Shown in pieces: positions 1-6,157 of a stretch of DNA of 7,032 nt (positions within the stretch are counted from its first letter, which is position 1; the number at the start of each line of letters is the position of its first letter). The stretch comes from JACRPZ01 sp040758255. Lineage in GTDB: Bacteria > Nitrospirota > Thermodesulfovibrionia > UBA6902. The position numbers were made by a program, and so were the translations under genes. The notes under the pieces were generated by a model that was given only the letters and a program-made list of their open reading frames with translations, made no database searches and had not been told where the DNA came from. Location of the stretch: positions 1 through 7,032 of the forward strand of contig JBFLVX010000120.1 in NCBI GenBank assembly GCA_040758255.1, in the 5' to 3' direction.

Positions 1-1290
1 CTGAGGAGCCTCGGAATAAAGCTCGGGCTTTCAAATATAACAAAGGTGATGGGGTTACTTGGAGAGCCTCAAAATTCCTTTCGCTCAGTCCATATCGCAG
101 GGACAAACGGCAAAGGCTCCACAGCCACGGCAATTGCCTCAATTCTTACTGAAAGCGGTTTCAGGGTCGGCCTCTATACCTCTCCTCATCTTTTGAGTTT
201 CACCGAGCGTATAAAAATAAACAACTGTCAAATAACCGAGGATAAGGTTCTCTCCATTACATCATATATTCAGGATATTATTGCCGGAACAGATTTAAAA
301 TTGACCTTCTTTGAGTTTGCCACTGCAATAGCTTTCCATTATTTTGCATCAGAGAAAGTTGACTGGGCGGTGGTTGAGACCGGCATGGGCGGCAGGTTTG
401 ACGCCACAAATGTAATTCTGCCTGATGTAAGCGTCATCACAAGTATCGGCCTTGACCACAGCGAATTCTTAGGTTCAAGCATATCTGATATTGCCTTTGA
501 AAAGGCAGGCATCATAAAGCCGGAAACGCCTGTCGTAACATATGCTCAGGCGCCTGAAGCAATTAAGCAGATAACGGATATTGCCGAGATGCGCAATTCT
601 GAACTTCATGTATATGGCAGAGATTTCAAAAGCGCTCTTCTCTCGATGGATGATAAACATATTACTTTTGATTACATCGGAGAGAGTGAGTTTAAGAATC
701 TATCGCTGCCACTTTCGGGAAGGCATCAGCTTTACAACGCCTCTATGGCTGTAAGGACTTGTGAGATTTTACGCAGAGAAGGAGTTCATATCACGGATAT
801 ATCTCTCAGAAATGGTCTCTTAAAAACAACTATTGAGGGGCGGCTTGAGCGTGTATCGGAAAATCCGGTTATTATACTTGACGGCGCCCATAATCCCGGA
901 GCAGCAGACAGCCTTGCCGTCTCAGCAAAAGAACTCTTCCCGGGCAAGAGAATCATCACGGTTATCGGGGTTATGAGCGATAAGGATATAGAGGGGATTC
1001 TCAAGCCGCTTATGCAAATCGCCGTAACTGTAGTGCTAACAAAACCAAAAGGAGAGAGAGCGGCATCTCCTGAGAAATTATTCGATACAGCATTAAAGAT
1101 TCAAGAGCGTAATGAAGATTGCAGAACGTATTCAATTGTAAAGACCAGCAGCGTGGCTGATGCTTTAACGTATGCCAAAAAAGAATGGCGGGAAGAAAAT
1201 ATTATCCTTGTGACAGGCTCTTTTTACACTACGGGCGAGGCAAAAGAGATTTTAAGCCACGCCGGAGTTCTGTCCGATCTGCGGGAATAA
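1..1290 (+). CDS. folC: FolC folylpolyglutamate/dihydrofolate synthase, 5' partial
   Basis: This Mur-ligase-family enzyme adds L-glutamate to dihydropteroate and/or tetrahydrofolate in an ATP-dependent reaction in cytosolic folate biosynthesis. The reading frame is open from base 1, and the first residues (LRSLGIKLGLSNI) match the usual FolC N-terminus before the P-loop. The real start is therefore upstream of the window, and the in-frame GTG at 46 and ATG at 49 are internal. Visible motifs, in fragment numbering, are the P-loop GTNGKGST (34-41), the TSPHL folate-loop motif at about 60, ETGMGGRFDATN (about 125-136), the SIGLDH segment, FEKAGIIKP, and the C-terminal-domain LDGAHNPG motif near 294. 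The 429 visible residues plus a short missing N-terminus agree with the family length. Sequence alone does not show whether it has both activities. lptD follows after 6 bp on the same strand, with no terminator between them. Confidence 0.96.
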   Translation: MRSLGIKLGLSNITKVMGLLGEPQNSFRSVHIAGTNGKGSTATAIASILTESGFRVGLYTSPHLLSFTERIKINNCQITEDKVLSITSYIQDIIAGTDLKLTFFEFATAIAFHYFASEKVDWAVVETGMGGRFDATNVILPDVSVITSIGLDHSEFLGSSISDIAFEKAGIIKPETPVVTYAQAPEAIKQITDIAEMRNSELHVYGRDFKSALLSMDDKHITFDYIGESEFKNLSLPLSGRHQLYNASMAVRTCEILRREGVHITDISLRNGLLKTTIEGRLERVSENPVIILDGAHNPGAADSLAVSAKELFPGKRIITVIGVMSDKDIEGILKPLMQIAVTVVLTKPKGERAASPEKLFDTALKIQERNEDCRTYSIVKTSSVADALTYAKKEWREENIILVTGSFYTTGEAKEILSHAGVLSDLRE

Positions 1291-1296
1291 TAAAAA

Positions 1297-3387
1297 ATGA
1301 AGAGGCGCATGGCATGGGAAAACAGAAGATTACGTTATATTTTAAACCTCATATATCCGTGTCTCCGTTCCCTCTTTTCATCTCTTTCCATCATTATTTT
1401 ACTTCTCGTTTTTCATCTTTCATTGCTCATTCCAGCCGCCTTAGCGCAGGAATCCATTGATATCTCTGCTGATCATTTAGAGTATATCTCTGAAACAGGA
1501 ACCTACACAGCCAAAGGCTCCGCCAGGATAGTCTCAGGAGACACAACCCTCATCGCAGATGAAATAAATGTTAACAATATCACATCTGATGCTGTTGCTG
1601 TAGGAAATGTTGTGTATGAAGATTCAGAAACAATTATTAATGCCGCGAGGGCAGAGTTGAATTTCAAAACAAAGCTCGGCACAATTTATAACAGCTATAT
1701 ATTCTACAAAAAAGACAATTACCATATCCGCGGAGGCGACATAAAGAAGATCGGAGAGAATAACTTTGACATGGAGAGAGCCACCGTAACAACGTGCAAT
1801 GCAGAGCCGCCGGCATGGCATATCTCAGCGGAAGACATAAAAACAGTCCAGCACAAAAGCATAGAAGCAAAGAAGATGACCTTTTACGTTAAAGATACCC
1901 CTCTTTTCTATGTCCCATATTTCAGGATACCCCTTGTAGATAAACGCCGTACAGGGCTGCTTACACCGGTGCTTGGCACCAGCAGTACAAAAGGTTTTAC
2001 ATATAAGCAAGGCATTTTCTGGGCAATGAAACAGAACATGGATGCCACATTGTATCTGGACTATTACAGTAAGAAAGGACTCGGTAAAGGTCTTGAATAC
2101 AGATATATAATAAACCCTCAAAACAACGGGAAGATATGGCTATACCATCTTAAGGACCAAGACCTCAACAGGGATTTCTATGAAATTAAAGCATATAACA
2201 ACCTGAGCCTGCCGTATGATATTTCCGGCTATCTAAGACTTAATGCAGTGAATAAATTCGATTATTACGATGAACTCGGCTCAACCTCTATAAGAGGAAA
2301 TGTGTCGCCGTCATTAAAATACATTATTCTCGACTCTGAGTCAGAAGAAACCCTGCAAAAGAGTCTTGAGTCAAACCTTTACCTTTCAAAAACATTTAAC
2401 GGAGGATGGGCTTATTTCTTAAGCCAATACCTGCAGAGTCTTGAGGGAAGTTCAGACACAACTCCCCAGCGCCTCCCTGAAATAGGGCTGGTCATTAACA
2501 CAAAATCCATTGGAAATTTCTCCTTTGACATGGCGGCAAAAGGCACCAATTTCTGGAGAAAGGAAGGGCAGAGAGGAGAGAGGCTGGATATAAATCCAAA
2601 TCTCTATTTCAGCTATGGAAAATTAATAAATCTGACACAGAAAGCAGGGCTGAGAGAGATCTCTTATCTTCTCAGCGACCCGGATGAGAATAAAAACCGC
2701 CTCTTTATTGACCTGCGCACCATTTTAACAACAAAGCTTTTTAAAAGATATCCTTCTTTCATTCATATTATCGAGCCTGCTTTGGAATATACGTATATCC
2801 CTCCGGCAGATGATGAGGACTTCCCCTCTTTTGACGCAACTGACACAATATCAGATACGAGCAGCTTAAAATATGCATTCACTAACAGGTTCGAGAGATT
2901 TAACACAGCCGGCTTAGACGCAAGATTCAGGCTCTCGCAAAGCTACAGTTTCCTTAACAATGAATACCCCTTCAGTCCGGTCCTGGCAGAGGGCAGTTTG
3001 GCAAGCAATATGATAACCTTTAACATTAACGCATCATATGACATCTACGAATCGAGCATAACAGAGAGCATCATTTCAACCAGGCTGAATAATAAAACAG
3101 GCTTTATCGGCATAGGCAAGAACTTCCGCCAATCAGCCCAGCTTGATCAGGTCAGTATTGACGGCGGCACAAGCAGACCCATGAAAATCAACGGAAAACT
3201 CTTTCCAATATTCCTGTATGTAAATATGTGGTATGACCTTAAAGGCGCAGGGGTTCAGGAATCAAACCTGAGAACAACTTACAAGAGTCAATGCTGGTCA
3301 ATAATGGCTTCTTTCACAAAAAAACCTGATGAATTCCAGTTTACATTGGGAGTTGAATTTATGGGGCTTGGAACCATAAAATGGTAA
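1297..3387 (+). CDS. lptD: LptD (OstA/Imp) outer-membrane LPS-assembly protein
   Basis: LptD is the outer-membrane beta-barrel of the Lpt machine and, with LptE, inserts lipopolysaccharide into the outer leaflet. Residues 1-50 form a long signal peptide: a basic N-region, a hydrophobic core at about 26-45, and a likely cleavage at ALA|Q (50/51). Residues ~54-205 are the LptA-like OstA beta-jellyroll (ISADHLEY...TAKGSARI). They lead into the conserved LptD stretch TGLLTPVLGTSSTKGF (about 220-235) and the barrel, which ends in a C-terminal Trp typical of outer-membrane proteins. At 696 residues it is somewhat shorter than E. coli LptD (784). The mature part has only two cysteines, C167 and C666, placed like members of an interdomain disulfide pair. 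There is no strong ribosome-binding site before 1297, so translation may be coupled to folC. An in-frame ATG at 1309 is an alternative start but has a poorly spaced AAGAGG. Confidence 0.94.
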   Translation: MKRRMAWENRRLRYILNLIYPCLRSLFSSLSIIILLLVFHLSLLIPAALAQESIDISADHLEYISETGTYTAKGSARIVSGDTTLIADEINVNNITSDAVAVGNVVYEDSETIINAARAELNFKTKLGTIYNSYIFYKKDNYHIRGGDIKKIGENNFDMERATVTTCNAEPPAWHISAEDIKTVQHKSIEAKKMTFYVKDTPLFYVPYFRIPLVDKRRTGLLTPVLGTSSTKGFTYKQGIFWAMKQNMDATLYLDYYSKKGLGKGLEYRYIINPQNNGKIWLYHLKDQDLNRDFYEIKAYNNLSLPYDISGYLRLNAVNKFDYYDELGSTSIRGNVSPSLKYIILDSESEETLQKSLESNLYLSKTFNGGWAYFLSQYLQSLEGSSDTTPQRLPEIGLVINTKSIGNFSFDMAAKGTNFWRKEGQRGERLDINPNLYFSYGKLINLTQKAGLREISYLLSDPDENKNRLFIDLRTILTTKLFKRYPSFIHIIEPALEYTYIPPADDEDFPSFDATDTISDTSSLKYAFTNRFERFNTAGLDARFRLSQSYSFLNNEYPFSPVLAEGSLASNMITFNINASYDIYESSITESIISTRLNNKTGFIGIGKNFRQSAQLDQVSIDGGTSRPMKINGKLFPIFLYVNMWYDLKGAGVQESNLRTTYKSQCWSIMASFTKKPDEFQFTLGVEFMGLGTIKW

Positions 3388-3400
3388 CACTATACAAAAA

Positions 3401-4168
3401 CTACTTATATTTTTTCTTAGCCAAATTCCATAAAACTTCCATATCTTCCAAGGTCATATCAGGAAGTCTCTGCCCCTGCTCTGAGGCCGCAGTTTCCATG
3501 TGATTGAAGCGGGAGACAAATTTCTTGATCGTCTTTCTAAGCGCGATCTCAGGGTCAACATTCACGAAATTCGCAATGCGCACCATAACAAACAGCATAT
3601 CTCCAAGTTCAGACTCTATGTCGCCGTGGCTCTTGCCAGCAAAAGCGCCTTTGAACTCTTCAACCTCTTCATCAAGTTTCTTAAGGACATCATCTATGCT
3701 CTCCCAGTCAAAACCGACCTTTGTTGCCTTCTCCTGAATAGTCTTTGCCATAGACAGGGCAGGCAACGTCTTCGGCACCCTGTCGAAAGCGGATTTAGGA
3801 GCCTTCCCCTCTTTTTTCTTATGTTCGTCCCACCACTTGCGCACGTCATCAGATGTCTTAAACTCTTTATCGCTGAAAACGTGAGGATGCCTCGAAACCA
3901 TCTTATTCGCGATCCCCTCGGCAACATCATCAATATCAAACAATCCTTGCTCCTTTAAAAGCTGACAGTGAAGCACTATCTGAAAAAGAAGGTCGCCGAG
4001 TTCCTCCTTCATTTCTTCCGGGTCATTCGCATTCATGGCATCAATGAGCTCATACATTTCCTCTACAAGAAAAGGCTTAAGGCTCTCCCTCGTCTGCTCC
4101 CTGTCCCAAGGACAGCCCTCGGGGCTCCGCAATTTCTCCGCTATTTCTATCAATTTCTTTATGTGCAT
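3401..4168 (-). CDS. mazG: MazG nucleoside triphosphate pyrophosphohydrolase
   Basis: MazG hydrolyses (d)NTPs to NMP and pyrophosphate in the cytosol; in E. coli it is a house-cleaning enzyme and also affects ppGpp-dependent survival. The 255-residue length matches the two-domain family. The N-terminal domain has the signature GCPWDREQT (18-26) and a metal-binding EExxE...ExxD set (E36, E37, E40, E56, D59). A linker with KWWDEHKKKEGK (111-122) follows. The second MazG domain, which is the catalytic one in E. coli MazG, carries E167, E168, E171, E187 and D190 within LDEEVEEF and ESELGDMLF. The ATG at 4168 is the only sensible start: in-frame stops (TAA TAA TAG) lie a short distance upstream with no other start between. 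A GGCGGA is 15 nt upstream, too far to be an ideal Shine-Dalgarno. It is convergent with lptD (13 bp apart) and divergent from the cytochrome operon. Confidence 0.95.
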   Translation of the reverse strand: MHIKKLIEIAEKLRSPEGCPWDREQTRESLKPFLVEEMYELIDAMNANDPEEMKEELGDLLFQIVLHCQLLKEQGLFDIDDVAEGIANKMVSRHPHVFSDKEFKTSDDVRKWWDEHKKKEGKAPKSAFDRVPKTLPALSMAKTIQEKATKVGFDWESIDDVLKKLDEEVEEFKGAFAGKSHGDIESELGDMLFVMVRIANFVNVDPEIALRKTIKKFVSRFNHMETAASEQGQRLPDMTLEDMEVLWNLAKKKYK

Positions 4169-4215
4169 AATGAGTTTAAAGATTCCGCCGTACTATTATT
4201 AAACAGTCCCGGGCA

Positions 4216-4250
4216 GACAAGAGCAAGCTTGTTTAACTTTTCAGCTTGTC
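4216..4250. repeat. ACAAG/CTTGT repeat cluster around the -35, possible operator
   Basis: GACAAG (4216-4221) and CTTGTC (4245-4250) form a 6-bp inverted repeat. Between them lies the 8-bp palindrome CAAGCTTG (4224-4231). AGCTTGT occurs twice in direct orientation (4226-4232 and 4243-4249), 17 bp apart. The right-facing -35 (4233-4238) sits between the copies, so a bound regulator could block or recruit polymerase. No T-run follows, which argues against a terminator. No regulator family is recognised from the half-site. Confidence 0.3.
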
Positions 4251-4261
4251 TATTCTATAAT
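4233..4261 (+). promoter_or_regulatory. sigma70-type promoter of the cytochrome operon
   Basis: The -10 is a perfect TATAAT at 4256-4261. With an ideal 17-bp spacer it is preceded by TTAACT at 4233-4238 (4 of 6 to TTGACA). This predicts a transcription start near 4268 and a leader of about 31 nt before the ATG at 4299. The call comes from consensus matching by eye; the position in the intergenic region supports it. Confidence 0.65.
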
Positions 4262-4288
4262 TATACTCATTTACAAAATTAATTTTAA
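4260..4288 (-). promoter_or_regulatory. possible divergent promoter toward mazG
   Basis: Read on the minus strand, TATAAT (4265-4260) is preceded by TTAAAA (4288-4283) at 17-bp spacing. This -10 overlaps the right-facing -10 by two bases, since both are parts of the palindrome TATAATTATA (4256-4265). It would give an mRNA leader of roughly 85 nt for mazG. The TTTAATAAT on the minus strand around 4194-4202 is a weaker alternative -10 nearer to mazG. AT-rich DNA makes chance matches likely. Confidence 0.35.
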
Positions 4289-4289
4289 C

Positions 4290-4296
4290 GGAGGGG
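4290..4296 (+). promoter_or_regulatory. strong Shine-Dalgarno of the cytochrome gene
   Basis: GGAGGGG lies immediately before the ATG at 4299, with 4 nt between GGAGG and the start codon. It is the best ribosome-binding site in the window and fixes the start choice for the cytochrome gene. Confidence 0.8.
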
Positions 4297-4298
4297 TC

Positions 4299-5633
4299 AT
4301 GAATAAGGGGAGCAAAAGCATTATTCTTGGGGCTTTCGCAGTTATTTTGTTTGGTCTTTTATCTTTTTCCGGTAGCTCGCTGACATACGCTGAGTCAAAT
4401 ACATGCGTGACATCGCAATGCCATTCCGCAATGGGCAAAGGGAAATTTGTGCACGGGCCTGTCGCAGTGGGAGAATGCAACGCATGCCACGAACCGCTTA
4501 ACGGCAAACATAAATTCAAACCAGTGAATGATGTGGCCGGCCTTTGCTATCAGTGCCATGACAAGAAGGATAAGATGAAGAACGTGCACCCGCCTGTTAA
4601 AGAGGGCATGTGCACAAGCTGTCATGACCCGCATCAATCCGACTTTAAATTCCAGCTTGAGAGCGAGGCCCCGAAGCTCTGTTTCTCTTGTCATAACGAA
4701 AGCATGGCAAAGGGCAAGTATGTCCATGGCCCGGTTGCGACCGGAGAATGTGCTGTATGCCATGACCCGCATCAGAGCAACTTCCCAAGGATGCTGATGG
4801 CTGACGGTAATGAAGTTTGTTACACCTGCCATACGGATAAAGCTGAAATGTCTAAAAGCAAAAAATTTGCTCACGCCCCTGTTGCAGACAACTGCACCAA
4901 CTGCCATAGCCCTCATGCGGGCGAACATGAATTTAATTTTAAAGCCGACGGGACAAGGGAACTATGTTTCACATGTCATGAGGATAAAAAAGAGTGGATA
5001 GCAAAAGCGTCTGTAAAACACGGGGGGCTTGATACTGAAAAGAAGTGTCTCGCTTGCCATGACCCGCACTTCTCCGATTATGCAAAACAGCTTATTGCAA
5101 AGCCGGTTGACCTGTGCATGAACTGCCATGACAAGCCTCTTGACACCCCTTCAGGTAAAATTCTCGATATGAAGGCTTATCTTGCCGAGAATAATGACCA
5201 CCACGGCCCCATAAGGCAGAAAGACTGCTCTGCCTGCCATAATACGCACGGCTCTGATAACTTCAGGATGCTCAGGGAATACTTCCCGCCTCTCTTTTAC
5301 GCCTCTTTTGAAGCCAAAAACTATGCGCTCTGCTTTAACTGTCATGAAAAGACCCTGGTGCTTGAACAGAAGACCACCACTTTGACCAACTTCAGAAACG
5401 GCGATCAGAACCTCCATTTTGTGCACGTGAACAAGAATATTAAAGGCCGCACATGCAGGGCATGCCACGACGCGCACGCAACAAGAAACCTGAAACATAT
5501 AAGGGATGCCGTACCTTTCGGAGGATGGGCTCTCCCTATACAGCATAAGATATCAAAGACCGGCGGCCAGTGCTCGCCGGGATGCCACCAGACATTTGCC
5601 TATGACAGGAAAACCCCTGCCAAGAACAGATAA
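4299..5633 (+). CDS. exported 15-haem c-type cytochrome (paired CXXCH repeats)
   Basis: This is a multihaem cytochrome c of the doubled-CXXCH / cytochrome c3-like kind, acting in the periplasm or beyond in electron transfer. A signal peptide covers residues 1-31 (core IILGAFAVILFGLL, likely cleavage TYA|E). There are thirteen canonical CXXCH motifs, with first Cys at 60, 83, 105, 128, 151, 174, 199, 223, 250, 273, 310, 345 and 386. Two variants complete the set: CVTSQCH (CX4CH, C36) and CSPGCH (CX3CH, C425). Fifteen haems are thus predicted. Nineteen further histidines exist, enough for bis-His ligation of every haem. The motifs fall into seven pairs, often VHxPV...CxxCHDPH...CxxCH. There is no lipobox, no transmembrane anchor after the signal and no other recognised domain. 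It heads a three-gene operon with TPR and thioredoxin-like proteins. The exact electron partner is unknown. Confidence 0.93.
   Translation: MNKGSKSIILGAFAVILFGLLSFSGSSLTYAESNTCVTSQCHSAMGKGKFVHGPVAVGECNACHEPLNGKHKFKPVNDVAGLCYQCHDKKDKMKNVHPPVKEGMCTSCHDPHQSDFKFQLESEAPKLCFSCHNESMAKGKYVHGPVATGECAVCHDPHQSNFPRMLMADGNEVCYTCHTDKAEMSKSKKFAHAPVADNCTNCHSPHAGEHEFNFKADGTRELCFTCHEDKKEWIAKASVKHGGLDTEKKCLACHDPHFSDYAKQLIAKPVDLCMNCHDKPLDTPSGKILDMKAYLAENNDHHGPIRQKDCSACHNTHGSDNFRMLREYFPPLFYASFEAKNYALCFNCHEKTLVLEQKTTTLTNFRNGDQNLHFVHVNKNIKGRTCRACHDAHATRNLKHIRDAVPFGGWALPIQHKISKTGGQCSPGCHQTFAYDRKTPAKNR
4449..5588 (+). repeat. seven tandem di-haem units inside the cytochrome gene
   Basis: Seven protein units each contain a leading His about 7-10 residues before the first motif (H52, H97, H143, H192, H241, H302, H376), a first CXXCH usually followed by x-P/T/A-H, and a second CXXCH. 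First-Cys spacing is about 22-27 residues over units 1-5 and widens to 35-41 in units 6-7. Units 1 and 3 are closest in sequence (KGK[FY]VHGPVA[VT]GEC). The DNA of units 2, 3 and 5 shares the near-identical CATGACCCGCA, consistent with growth by tandem duplication. Confidence 0.8.
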
Positions 5634-5636
5634 GGG
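5632..5636 (+). promoter_or_regulatory. ribosome-binding site of the TPR gene
   Basis: AAGGG, starting within the cytochrome stop codon, precedes the ATG at 5642 by 5 nt. It supports that start and close translational linkage to the cytochrome gene. Confidence 0.5.
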
Positions 5637-5641
5637 CATAA

Positions 5642-6157
5642 ATGCTTAAGTCCGGTAAAAGTAAATTCAAAATTATTCTGTGCGTTTTCTCCTTATTTTT
5701 TTGTTTGACATCTTTGCACGCGGAAGAAATTTACGCAGCGGAACCCCCTGCTTATAAAGAGGCTGTCGAATTATTTGAGAGCGGCGATACGGTGCGGGCG
5801 ATAGGGTTGATGAAGAAGCACCTCCAGGAGCATCCTGATAATGCTGAAGCATACGAGAGGCTTGGTAGCATGCTTCTCAGAAAAGGCGAGCTTGATGAGG
5901 CTCTAAACGCCTTTGACGCTGGGCTGAAGGTAAACCCGAGACTGCACTCAGCTAAGACAGGCAAGGGCTTCGCGCTTCTGAGAAAAGGAGATATAAAGGG
6001 GGCTGAATCAACCTTTAAAGATGCTCTGATACTAAACCCAAAACCTTCAATGACACACTACGGCCTTGGCCTTCTTTATGAAGAGCTCAAAGATTATGAG
6101 AATGCAATGATTCATTACAAAGAGGGGATACAGAAATATAAATCCGGCCGCCAATGA
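5642..6157 (+). CDS. exported tetratricopeptide-repeat protein
   Basis: This 171-residue protein has a signal peptide (basic SGKSKFK, hydrophobic core ~11-24, likely cleavage at LHA|E, residue 27) and then about four TPR units at roughly 35-67, 68-101, 102-135 and 136-169. Typical TPR residues are visible, as in AYERLGSMLLRKGELDEALN and the consensus-like Pro endings HPDN, NPRL and NPKP. TPRs are protein-binding helical scaffolds. Nothing else is present, so its partner cannot be named from sequence. The only cysteines (C14, C21) are in the signal region, and LFFC does not fit a lipobox well. It starts 8 bp after the cytochrome stop and overlaps the next gene by 4 bp, so it very likely works with both. 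It resembles generic periplasmic TPR proteins. A role in cytochrome assembly or complex formation is inferred from position only. Confidence 0.88.
   Translation: MLKSGKSKFKIILCVFSLFFCLTSLHAEEIYAAEPPAYKEAVELFESGDTVRAIGLMKKHLQEHPDNAEAYERLGSMLLRKGELDEALNAFDAGLKVNPRLHSAKTGKGFALLRKGDIKGAESTFKDALILNPKPSMTHYGLGLLYEELKDYENAMIHYKEGIQKYKSGRQ

Noticed and set aside
46..51. GTG/ATG as the folC start
   Set aside because: The same frame is open back to base 1 and encodes residues typical of the FolC N-terminus, so these codons are internal and the gene is truncated by the window edge.
1185..1460. 91-residue plus-strand open frame overlapping folC and lptD
   Set aside because: It overlaps two well-supported genes in another frame and has no recognisable domain. 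Its hydrophobic look comes from the lptD signal-peptide DNA read out of frame.
3372..3416. Possible terminator between lptD and mazG (ACCAT-AAA-ATGGT hairpin, then a T-run at about 3411)
   Set aside because: The stem is only 5 bp and the T-run lies about 25 nt downstream, so it does not have the form of an intrinsic terminator on either strand.
3500..3958. 152-residue plus-strand open frame within mazG
   Set aside because: It lies entirely opposite a complete MazG with intact catalytic motifs and shows no domain of its own.
4216..4250. Inverted repeat as an intrinsic terminator
   Set aside because: The stem has only 6 pairs with a long loop, no U-tract follows, and it sits on top of the promoter rather than at a gene end.
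4395..4928. 177-residue minus-strand open frame opposite the cytochrome
   Set aside because: It is the antisense of the repeated CXXCH codons (GCATGCCA-like repeats giving MA/VMA strings), a common shadow of multihaem genes. No independent start signal or domain was seen.
5642..5710. TPR protein as a lipoprotein (Cys21 after a hydrophobic stretch)
   Set aside because: LFFC does not fit the lipobox pattern, and a better signal peptidase I site (LHA|E) follows.
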